Positions 22,010 to 28,755 of a DNA stretch of 28,926 bases are shown in pieces. The DNA is from DATNIC01 sp035604635. Lineage in GTDB: Bacteria > Vulcanimicrobiota > Vulcanimicrobiia > Vulcanimicrobiales > Vulcanimicrobiaceae. A program made the position numbers and the translations under genes. Below the pieces are notes generated by a model. That model saw nothing but the letters and a program-made list of their open reading frames with translations. It was not told the origin of the DNA and did not search any database. How positions within the stretch are numbered: position 1 is the stretch's first letter; every line of letters begins with the position of its first letter. Where the stretch lies: assembly GCA_035604635.1 (NCBI GenBank), contig DATNIC010000224.1, forward strand, positions 1 to 28,926, written 5' to 3'.

Positions 22010-23015
22010 AAAAGATGCGGCTCGCGGCCGGCTGTTCATAACCCTCTCTGTAGATGCGGCGGATAATCGATTCGAGGTCGGGTTCTTCGAGCGAGACGTC
22101 GGAGATGGAGTAGTGATCGGCGACACGCCGTATCAACGATTCTGCCGTCGTCGTTCGCCGATCGAAGCGCAGGCGGACCGTTAGTTTATCGCGCGATTCG
22201 ATCTCGGCATCGTCAATCGAAAAATCCGGATAGGGTTCGCACAGCTTGACGATGAGCGTGCGGTGCGTCCCGTATTGAGCCTTGATCTGCTCGATCTCGC
22301 CGTCGTAGATGACGGTCCCGTTGTCGATCATGACGATGCGCCGCGAGAGCCTCTCGACGTCGGCGAGATCATGCGTGGTGAGGATGACCGTGGTTCCGCG
22401 TTCGAGATTGATGTGGCGCACGAACTCGCGGACGGCCTCTTTTGCGACGACGTCGAGTCCGATCGTCGGTTCATCGAGATAGACGATCTGCGGATCGTGC
22501 AGCATCGCGGCCGCGAAGTCTCCGCGCATGCGCTGCCCGAGCGAGAGTTGGCGGACCGGCGTCGAGAGAAACTCGCCCATATCGAGCATCGCGACGAAAT
22601 GATCGAGGTTGCGCCGGTAACGCTCCCGCGGAATTGCATAGATTGCGCGAAGGAGCTCGAACGACTCGATCAAGGGTAAGTCCCAGTAGAGTTGGCTGCG
22701 TTGACCGAAGACGACTCCGATGTTCCGTGCGTTTTCTGTGCGCCGTTCGTAGGGGACCAGCCCCGCTACTTCGATCGAGCCCGACGTTGGGATGAGGATG
22801 CCGGTGAGCATCTTGATCGTCGTCGACTTCCCCGCGCCGTTGGGACCGATGTAGCCGACGAGTTCGCCGGCCTCGAGCGCGACCGAGACGTCGTCGACCG
22901 CGACCTTCTCGACGTAATCGCGAGAGAAGAGCGTTTTGAGCGTGCCGGCCAATCCCGGCGCTCGACGCAGAGCCCGAAAGACTTTTCGCAGATGCTGCGT
23001 CCGGATGATGGGCAT
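22005..23015 (-). CDS. ABC-2 exporter ATP-binding protein
   Basis: The protein has 336 residues from ATG 23015. Motifs: YIGPNGAGKSTTIKML (Walker A 57-65), VVFGQRSQLYWDLPLIESF (Q-loop), LSLGQRMRGDFAAAM (signature 157 on), IVYLDEPTIGLD (Walker B 177-183) and ILTTHDLADVE. The RSQLYWDLP text and the LSLGQRMR signature are characteristic of ATPases that work with paired DUF990 permeases. A C-terminal regulatory extension of about 85 residues (VKLCEPYPDFSIDDAEIE to the end) completes it. Export substrate unknown; relatives include drug, polysaccharide or lipid exporters. It heads the minus-strand group ATPase - regulator - permease. Confidence 0.92.
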   Translation of the reverse strand: MPIIRTQHLRKVFRALRRAPGLAGTLKTLFSRDYVEKVAVDDVSVALEAGELVGYIGPNGAGKSTTIKMLTGILIPTSGSIEVAGLVPYERRTENARNIGVVFGQRSQLYWDLPLIESFELLRAIYAIPRERYRRNLDHFVAMLDMGEFLSTPVRQLSLGQRMRGDFAAAMLHDPQIVYLDEPTIGLDVVAKEAVREFVRHINLERGTTVILTTHDLADVERLSRRIVMIDNGTVIYDGEIEQIKAQYGTHRTLIVKLCEPYPDFSIDDAEIESRDKLTVRLRFDRRTTTAESLIRRVADHYSISDVSLEEPDLESIIRRIYREGYEQPAASRIFS

Positions 23016-23044
23016 GTATCACGGTTTGGGGGGGCGGCGGGGAG

Positions 23045-23066
23045 CCCTTCCTCGTCGGCCGAAGGG
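23045..23066 (+). promoter_or_regulatory. hairpin covering the ribosome-binding site of the 143-aa gene
   Basis: CCCTTC (23045-23050) pairs with GAAGGG (23061-23066); the latter is the purine-rich site 6 bases ahead of ATG 23073. If the RNA folds this way the ribosome-binding site is masked. Confidence 0.4.
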
Positions 23067-23072
23067 GACGCC

Positions 23073-23504
23073 ATGACGACGCGCCGGCGCCGGTTTTTCG
23101 CAGTCCTCTTTGCGGTAGCGATCCTGCCGAGCGCTGCGCTCGCGCAACCGACGCCCGCGCCGCTGCGCTGGGAGATGGTGATCGACCGGGCGACGTACGA
23201 CGTTGAGGGCATGGATCCGCCGACTTTGCCGGCGCCTCCCGGGCGCATCGCGGTCCGTTACCAGTGGCAAGAGAACGACAAGATCGTGCAGTGGTGGCAG
23301 CAAGTCGTCTCCGGCAGCCGAGATCCCAAGAACGTCATCATCTACGTCAAGCGCGGCAACGCCAAGAAGGCGATCATCAGCTATGCCCTCGACGGCGTCC
23401 AGTTGAGAGACTTCCGAGGCCCGGCTCTCTCACGCGAAGGCGGCTATTCCGGACCCTCGACGGCCGTCCTCACCTTCCAAACCGTGCGGGTGTTGCCCAA
23501 GTAA
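23073..23504 (+). CDS. small exported protein, unknown function
   Basis: The protein has 143 residues from ATG 23073, which has GAAGGGG upstream. It starts with a signal peptide (MTTRRRRFFAVLFAVAILPS, then AALAQ). The mature part is beta-rich: IAVRYQWQENDKIVQWWQQV, then VIIYVKRGNAKKAIISYALD, followed by DFRGPALS, STAVLTF and QTVRV. This pattern faintly recalls phage tail-tube/Hcp-type beta-barrel proteins (W...V..G...K.V...K.G, ...A...F), but no secretion-system genes are nearby, so the resemblance is not used to name it. It is divergent from the ATPase gene by 57 bp. The gene following it is separated by repeat copy B. Confidence 0.75.
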   Translation: MTTRRRRFFAVLFAVAILPSAALAQPTPAPLRWEMVIDRATYDVEGMDPPTLPAPPGRIAVRYQWQENDKIVQWWQQVVSGSRDPKNVIIYVKRGNAKKAIISYALDGVQLRDFRGPALSREGGYSGPSTAVLTFQTVRVLPK

Positions 23505-23623
23505 GGAAATGTTGTTGAGCGCGCCCTCGGGGAATCGTCGATGATGAAAATGGAGAGCGCGCGCAAGGTTCGGGGGCAAGCTTTGCTTGGGGTGCGCGGA
23601 GCCTGGGGCGCAGCGCCTGTAAA
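23505..23623 (+). repeat. 119-bp intergenic repeat, copy B
   Basis: Fills the gap between the small exported protein and the cytidylate-kinase-like gene. It starts after TAAGGA with AATGTTGTTGAGCGCGCCCT, then CGGGGAATCG; a variable AT-richer stretch; AAGGTTCGGGGG; the hairpin CAAGC-TTT-GCTTG (23578-23590); and the tail GGTGCGCGGAGCCTGGGG, then CGCAGCGCCTGTAAA directly before the ATG. The tail and both flanks parallel copy A, including ATGAGT at the start of the next gene. Confidence 0.8.
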
Positions 23624-24250
23624 ATGAGTATCACGGTCACGATCTCGCGCGAGTACGGGGCGGCGGCTCTTGCGGTTGCGCGCGCTCTCGAGGCGCGGAC
23701 GGGCTTTCATCTGGTCGAGGATCAGATCGCTGCCGCCGTTGCCGCGCGCCTGCAGATTTCCGAGGAGAGCGTCGTCGAGCATTTGGAGACTCCGCCTCCG
23801 CTCGGCGAGCGGATTCTCAGCGGCTTGCTCGGCGGCGTCCCGGAGATCGGGACGGGACCGCATCCGAGCGCCCTCGATCTGGGACGTAACGTGCGCAGCG
23901 AAATCGAAGCGACGATACGGCAGGTCGCCGAGGAGGGCGATGCGATCATCGTCGGCTGGATTGCGAACATGATCTTGGGCCCTCGGCCGGACGTCTTGCG
24001 CGTCTTTCTGCACGCGCCGCTGGACTGGCGCATCGCGCGGATCATGGAGTCTTTTCATCTCGATGCGAGCGCGGCACGCCGTGAGGTCGAGCGCGTCGAC
24101 TCGGAGCGGCGCTCCTTTGCAAAAACCGAGTATCGCCTGACGTACGGCGACCCGCATCAGTATGACTTGGTGCTCGACACGGCGCGCTTTGGAATCGAAG
24201 GAACGGCAAACGTGATCGCGGACGCGGTGCAGGCATTGCGCGAGGCGTGA
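23624..24250 (+). CDS. cytidylate kinase-like protein
   Basis: The protein has 208 residues from ATG 23624 (MSITVTISREYGAAALAVAR). It matches the cytidylate-kinase-like P-loop family (PF13189-type): ITVTISREYG at the start, a helix with FHLVEDQIAAAVAARL, IIVGWIANMIL, VLRVFLHAPLDWRIARIME and YDLVLDTARFGIEGTANVI. The usual GSGG turn of the P-loop reads GAAA here, so nucleotide binding may be impaired. Its stop overlaps the MFS gene start by 4 bp (GTGA), so the two are translationally coupled. The function of this family is poorly known. Confidence 0.82.
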   Translation: MSITVTISREYGAAALAVARALEARTGFHLVEDQIAAAVAARLQISEESVVEHLETPPPLGERILSGLLGGVPEIGTGPHPSALDLGRNVRSEIEATIRQVAEEGDAIIVGWIANMILGPRPDVLRVFLHAPLDWRIARIMESFHLDASAARREVERVDSERRSFAKTEYRLTYGDPHQYDLVLDTARFGIEGTANVIADAVQALREA

Positions 24251-25503
24251 AGACCCTCGTTCCGCAAGCGGAGCCGCGCGCTCCGCAGCGGCGTTCGCGC
24301 ATCGCGGCGGCGTTTCGCTACCGTGACTTTCGCCTGCTTTGGTCCGGATTGTTGATCGGCAACCTCGGGGTGTGGATGCAATTCACGACCCTGGGCTATC
24401 TTGTTGCAGCGCTGGCGCCTACCCCGGCGCTCGCCTCGTTGTACGTCGGCTTGCTCGGCGCATCGCGCGCCGTACCGGTGCTGATCTGCTCGCCGATTGC
24501 GGGTGTCGTCGCCGATCGTTTTCCACGGCGCCGCGTCTTGCTGATCACCAACATCGTGACCTCGATCCTCTCGTTCTTGCTCGCAGTCCTCTCGTCGCTG
24601 CACCTGCTCAACCTCTACGAGATCTATGCGCTCTCAGGGCTCATAGCTGCGACCTTGTCGTTCGATAGCCCGGCGCGCCAGAGCTGGATTCCGTTGCTGG
24701 TCCCGCGTGAGCACATCGCCAATGCGATCGGCCTCAACCAACTCGGGTTCAACACGCCGGCGGTCATCGGTCCGCCGATCGCCGGGATTTTGATCGCGAC
24801 GACCGGCGTCGCGATCTCGTTTTACATCAATGCGGTCGCAACGCTCGCGGTCGTCCTCGCGTTGATTTTTATGCGACCGGCACCGCCGAGCGGCGCGAAG
24901 CGCGAGCCGGTCGTCGCTGCGATGTGGAGCGGAATCCGCTTTCTGGTCGGTCATCCGGTGTTGCGGTGGGTCGTCCTCATTCTGCTCGTCGATGCGCTGT
25001 TGTTGCGGCCGTACACGTTCTTGCTCCCGGCCTACGCGCTCCACGTCGTCTCGACCGATGCGCGCGGTCTTGGATGGCTGATGGCGGCCGCGGGAGCCGG
25101 CGGTATGGCTGGAGCAGTCTTTACCGCCGTCGTCAATACGGAGCGGCGCGGGCTCGCGTATCTGTTCGCTTCGGCCGCGATGGCGGCGGCGACGGTAGGA
25201 CTGGGACTGATCCACACGATGGCGCCGGCGCTCGCGACGCTGCTCGGCTTGGGCATCGCCAACCTAGCGTTTACCGGCGCCGCGAACTATTTGTTGCAAA
25301 CCCTCGCCCCCAACGAGGTGCGTGGCCGCGCCGCCTCGGTCTATTCGATGATCCTTCTCGGCTTGGTTCCCTTTGGCGCGCTCGTCTTGGGGGCGTTTGC
25401 GTCGATCTCCAATCTCTCGCTGGCGTTCTTCGTGGCCGGAATCGTCGCCCTGGCCTGGACCCTGTGGGTGTGGCTGGCGCATCCGGCGCTGCGCGAGGCA
25501 TAG
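24247..25503 (+). CDS. MFS transporter (EntS-like, MFS_3)
   Basis: The protein has 418 residues from GTG 24247. Twelve hydrophobic segments are visible. The conserved loop 2-3 motif reads GVVADRFPRRRVLL, and the segment SPARQSWIPLLVPREHIANAIGLNQLGFNTPAVIGPPIAG, split over two membrane spans, is typical of the enterobactin-exporter-like MFS_3 group. The first cytosolic segment FRYRDFRLLWSGLLIGNLG is the standard start for this group. Export of a small molecule or drug is likely; substrate unknown. The antiporter gene starts 2 bp after its stop. Confidence 0.92.
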   Translation: MKTLVPQAEPRAPQRRSRIAAAFRYRDFRLLWSGLLIGNLGVWMQFTTLGYLVAALAPTPALASLYVGLLGASRAVPVLICSPIAGVVADRFPRRRVLLITNIVTSILSFLLAVLSSLHLLNLYEIYALSGLIAATLSFDSPARQSWIPLLVPREHIANAIGLNQLGFNTPAVIGPPIAGILIATTGVAISFYINAVATLAVVLALIFMRPAPPSGAKREPVVAAMWSGIRFLVGHPVLRWVVLILLVDALLLRPYTFLLPAYALHVVSTDARGLGWLMAAAGAGGMAGAVFTAVVNTERRGLAYLFASAAMAAATVGLGLIHTMAPALATLLGLGIANLAFTGAANYLLQTLAPNEVRGRAASVYSMILLGLVPFGALVLGAFASISNLSLAFFVAGIVALAWTLWVWLAHPALREA

Positions 25504-25505
25504 CG

Positions 25506-27107
25506 ATGGCCGAGTTCGGTTTCCTGTTTTGGCTGGTCATCGCAATCGCGCTGCTTTCACTGATCGCGAAGCACCTGAACATCCCGTATCCGATCGTCAT
25601 GGTGATCGGCGGTGCGGCCTTGGCGCTGTTCCCCAGAGCGCCGACGATTACGCTCGACCCCGACCTGATCTTCATCCTCTTCCTGCCGATTTTGCTCTAC
25701 GCCGGCGGCTGGGATACGGACTGGCGTGATTTCAAGTTCAACTTCCGTCCGATCGGGCTGTTGGCGATCGGCTGCGTTTCCTTCACGACGGCGGTCGTCG
25801 CCGTCGTCGCGCACGCGCTCGTCCCCGCATTGACGTGGCCGGCGGCGGTCGTGTTCGGCGCGATCGTCGCGCCGACGGACGAGGTGGCGGCGACCGCGAT
25901 CATGGGTGCGATGTCGGTCCCGCGGCGGATCGTCACGATCATCGAGGGCGAAAGCCTCGTGAACGACGCCTCTTCGCTCGTCATCTACCGGTTTGCGATC
26001 GCAGCCGCAGTTGCCGGGACGTTCTCGATCGGTGCGGCGCTGGGCAGCTTCGTCCTCGTGAGCGTCGGCGGCGTCGCGATCGGGCTTGCCGTCGGCTTTT
26101 GCTACGTCCAATTGCAGAAGTTCTTCAACGAGCGCGACCTCGACGATCCGGAAGTGACGGTCCTCATCACGATCCTCGTGCCGTTCGCGGCGTATCTCCC
26201 GGCTGATGCGATCGGCGTCTCCGGCGTCCTTTCGACCGTCGTCGCCGGCATCTACGTCAGCCGTCAATCGCCCTACATCTTCAAATCACGGACGCGCTTG
26301 CTGGCGGTCTCGTTTTGGGAGATGCTGGTCTTTCTGCTCAACGCGATCGCCTTCGTCTTGATCGGCTTGCAACTGCGCACCGTCGTCGCGCACCTCGATC
26401 AACCGCTCTCAACGGTGATGTGGATCGGAATCGTGATGAGCGCCGTCGTCATCGGCGTGCGTCTCGTGTGGATCTATCCGGCCACCTACATCCCCCGTCT
26501 TCTCTTCCCCCAGATCACCGCCCGCGAAGGGTGGCCGCCGTTGACGTGGCCGACGCTCCTAGGGTGGACGGGACTACGCGGCGTCGTCTCGCTCGCCGCG
26601 GCGCTCGCGATCCCCGTGAGCGCGGGCGGCGTGCCGTTCCCCGGGCGGGACCTCATCATTTTCCTGACGTTCTGCGTCATCTTTGCGACCCTCGTGTTGC
26701 AGGGGCTCTCGCTGCCGCTCGTTATCCGCTGGCTGGGTTTGCGCGAGCCGGAGAGCGCCGCCGATCGCGAGGAAGCGCAAGCGCGCATTCAGGTCGCCGA
26801 AGCGGCGATCGCGCGCCTCAACGACCTGGAAGCGCTCGACGGGGCGACGGATATGCGACGGACGCACGTGCAGCGCATGCTCGCCAATTACGACGACCGG
26901 ATCCATCATTTCCGCTCGCATCTCCAAGGACCGGTCGAAGAAGAACAGGCGGAGCTGGAACACGAGGTCGATCACGCGCTCAAGCGTGAGGTGCTCGACG
27001 TCGAGCGGCAGACCCTGATCAAGATGCGCGCCCAGGGCTTGATCAACGACGAGATCTTTCGCCGGATCGAGACCGACATCGATCTCGCGGAGGCTCAACT
27101 ACGCTGA
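25506..27107 (+). CDS. CPA1 family Na+/H+ antiporter (NhaP/NHE-like)
   Basis: 533 residues from ATG 25506. About twelve membrane segments occupy the first 410 residues. The cation/proton site shows VAPTDEVAATAI (D125; most family members have PTDPV, here TDE) and IIEGESLVNDASSLVIY (N153-D154). LLGWTGLRGVVSLAAALAIP is the family segment with the conserved Arg. The C-terminal ~120 residues are a hydrophilic, helical, probably coiled-coil cytoplasmic domain (REEAQARIQVAEAAIARLND; LEHEVDHALKREVLDVERQT). It exports Na+ in exchange for protons. Its end overlaps the convergent EamA gene by 9 bp. Confidence 0.93.
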   Translation: MAEFGFLFWLVIAIALLSLIAKHLNIPYPIVMVIGGAALALFPRAPTITLDPDLIFILFLPILLYAGGWDTDWRDFKFNFRPIGLLAIGCVSFTTAVVAVVAHALVPALTWPAAVVFGAIVAPTDEVAATAIMGAMSVPRRIVTIIEGESLVNDASSLVIYRFAIAAAVAGTFSIGAALGSFVLVSVGGVAIGLAVGFCYVQLQKFFNERDLDDPEVTVLITILVPFAAYLPADAIGVSGVLSTVVAGIYVSRQSPYIFKSRTRLLAVSFWEMLVFLLNAIAFVLIGLQLRTVVAHLDQPLSTVMWIGIVMSAVVIGVRLVWIYPATYIPRLLFPQITAREGWPPLTWPTLLGWTGLRGVVSLAAALAIPVSAGGVPFPGRDLIIFLTFCVIFATLVLQGLSLPLVIRWLGLREPESAADREEAQARIQVAEAAIARLNDLEALDGATDMRRTHVQRMLANYDDRIHHFRSHLQGPVEEEQAELEHEVDHALKREVLDVERQTLIKMRAQGLINDEIFRRIETDIDLAEAQLR

Positions 27108-27938
27108 GCGCTTCTCGCCGGCTGTTTGCGCGATGACCAAGCCTCCGATGCAGACCGCCGCGCCGACGATCTCATACGCGGGGATCGGCGTCCGGAAAAC
27201 GGCCGCGCCGGCAAAGCCGCCGACGATCGGGACGCCGAACGCGTACATCGTTGCCGGGCCGGCGCCGATCCGCGCGATTCCCCAGTTCAGCAGCGCGTAA
27301 CCGATCAGGATCGGGAAGATCACGACGTAGGCGAAGAGCAGCCAGTCCGTGCGGTCGAGCGCTGCGTAATTCTGATGCAGCGTCGCGTGGGTCCCAACGG
27401 CGGCTAGGACGACCGTTCCGATGCCCATCGTCATCGCGAGCAGCGGGACCGGTGCGTAGCGATCGCGCAAGCGCCGGACGATCAAGGTGTAAGGCGCAAA
27501 CGTCAGCGACGCCCCGAGCGCGAGCAAATCGCCTAAGCGGAACGTCGCACGGCCGGCGAAGATCCCTTCGAAGATCGCAATCCCGGCGAATGCGACCAGC
27601 GCGCCGGCCCAGCGCAGCGAACTCGGACGCTCTTCGCCCAAGGCGGCCGCACCGGCCATCGTAAAGAGCGGGAAGACGCTGGCTAGCAGCGAGGACGCGA
27701 AGACGCTCGTGTGCTCTAAGCTGAAAACGAAGCAGAACTGGTAGAGCGCAATCCCGCAGACGCCCGCCACGATCAGCGCGGTCCAATCGCGCCGCTCGAC
27801 CGGACGCAGCGTTCCCGTCGCGTATGCCCATGGGAACGCGATGGCGACCATGATCAGGAAACGGACGGTGATGAACGACAGCGCGTCCCAGCGGTCGAGT
27901 AAGATCCTCGTCGTGACGAAGTTCAGGCCCCACATCAC
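27099..27938 (-). CDS. EamA/DMT-superfamily transporter
   Basis: About 279 residues from GTG 27938; the next codon is ATG 27935. The hydrophobic first membrane span seems to begin about 10-15 residues earlier (SRNWVHVVLATVPVMWG) but no ATG, GTG or TTG exists in frame there (CTG at 27953 only), so the start is uncertain. Two EamA repeats follow: MWGLNFVTTRILLDRWDALSF, FVFSLEHTSVFASSLLASVFP, LGEERPSSLRWAGALVAFAG and GIARIGAGPATMYAFGVPIV. Ten membrane segments are likely. Probable metabolite exporter. The GNAT gene ends 38 bp upstream and is probably in the same transcript. Confidence 0.85.
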   Translation of the reverse strand: MMWGLNFVTTRILLDRWDALSFITVRFLIMVAIAFPWAYATGTLRPVERRDWTALIVAGVCGIALYQFCFVFSLEHTSVFASSLLASVFPLFTMAGAAALGEERPSSLRWAGALVAFAGIAIFEGIFAGRATFRLGDLLALGASLTFAPYTLIVRRLRDRYAPVPLLAMTMGIGTVVLAAVGTHATLHQNYAALDRTDWLLFAYVVIFPILIGYALLNWGIARIGAGPATMYAFGVPIVGGFAGAAVFRTPIPAYEIVGAAVCIGGLVIAQTAGEKRSA

Positions 27939-27976
27939 GGGGACCGTCGCCAGGACGACATGGACCCAGTTGCGGC

Positions 27977-28684
27977 TTAGCGTTCGCGTGACGACCGGTG
28001 CGCGGTGAAATAGTAGTCGGCTAAGCGGAAGCCGGCCGCTTCGAGCGCGGCCCGCACCCGCGTCTCTTGAATCGTGAAGCCGGCGCAGACGAAACGGCCG
28101 GCGGTCTCGAGCTGATCGGCGATCTTCGCGAAGATCATCTTTCCGAAGCCGCGGCTGCGCATTGCGGGATTCACATAGGCGCGGACTTCGCTCCATTGCG
28201 CGTCGAGCGGTTCCGTCAAAACGTGCCCGATCACGTCGTTGCGGTAAAGCGCAAGGAGCACGGTCGCCGAGCGCAGGTCGGGGTGCGTGCTCAGGATCGC
28301 GTCGGTGTTGATCCGGTCCAGCATCGACGGAGCGCGCAGACGGACTTCGCCGACGTCGACGCGCGGATCGTGACGATGGATCGCGACGCCGCCGTAGGCG
28401 GTGACGGAAAGCCCCAAGCCGAGTACGGCCTGGCGCGCCGTCGCGTCGCCGCCGAAAAACCAAACGCCGCGGGTCCCTGTCGCCGCCAGGCCATCGGCCA
28501 GGCGCCGCGCCGGGTCTTCGCGCGATGCTACGTCGAACCGGACGATCCAGTCGGCGGGGACGATGCTCCCGTCACTGACGAAGACGACGGCGGCGGCGCG
28601 GCCATTCTCACGGATCGGAAATCCGGTGGAGCGGCTCTTGATGAGCCGGGCGGCGGCGAGTTCCGGTAGAGCGTCTAGGTACAT
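27977..28684 (-). CDS. GNAT-family acetyltransferase
   Basis: 235 residues from ATG 28684 (MYLDALPELAAARLIKSRST). An in-frame ATG at 28738 is less likely because that extension consists of a terminator hairpin and its T-run. The N-terminal half is not assigned; it has RADGLAATGTRGVWFF-type helices. The C-terminal half is a GNAT fold: VLLALYRNDVIGHVLTEPLD, then VRAYVNPAMRSRGFGKMIF (the R-x-x-G-x-G acetyl-CoA loop) and FTIQETRVRAALEAAGFRLA. The acetyl acceptor is unknown. Only about 20 bp separate it from the terminator of the gene upstream. Confidence 0.85.
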   Translation of the reverse strand: MYLDALPELAAARLIKSRSTGFPIRENGRAAAVVFVSDGSIVPADWIVRFDVASREDPARRLADGLAATGTRGVWFFGGDATARQAVLGLGLSVTAYGGVAIHRHDPRVDVGEVRLRAPSMLDRINTDAILSTHPDLRSATVLLALYRNDVIGHVLTEPLDAQWSEVRAYVNPAMRSRGFGKMIFAKIADQLETAGRFVCAGFTIQETRVRAALEAAGFRLADYYFTAHRSSRER

Positions 28685-28704
28685 CGTGTGATCTACGTTA
28701 TCGC

Positions 28705-28735
28705 AAAAAAAAAGCGAGCCGACACGCGACTCGCT
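28705..28735 (-). terminator. Rho-independent terminator of the H1-like gene
   Basis: On the minus strand AGCGAG (28735-28730 complement) and CTCGCT (28718-28713) form a stem with an 11-base loop, followed by nine T (28713-28705). It lies 21 bp after the TAA of the Lys-rich protein gene and shows that the first 18 codons of the longer GNAT frame are not coding. Confidence 0.85.
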
Positions 28736-28755
28736 CATGAATTTCCGGAGAAGTC

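Noticed and set aside
23016..23072. GGTTTGGGGGGG stretch before ATG 23073 as another repeat copy
   Set aside because: Shares a G-run with copy C, but the conserved tail and 5' block are absent and the gap is half the length.
28685..28738. Longer GNAT start at ATG 28738
   Set aside because: The extra codons encode a terminator stem and T-run belonging to the upstream gene.
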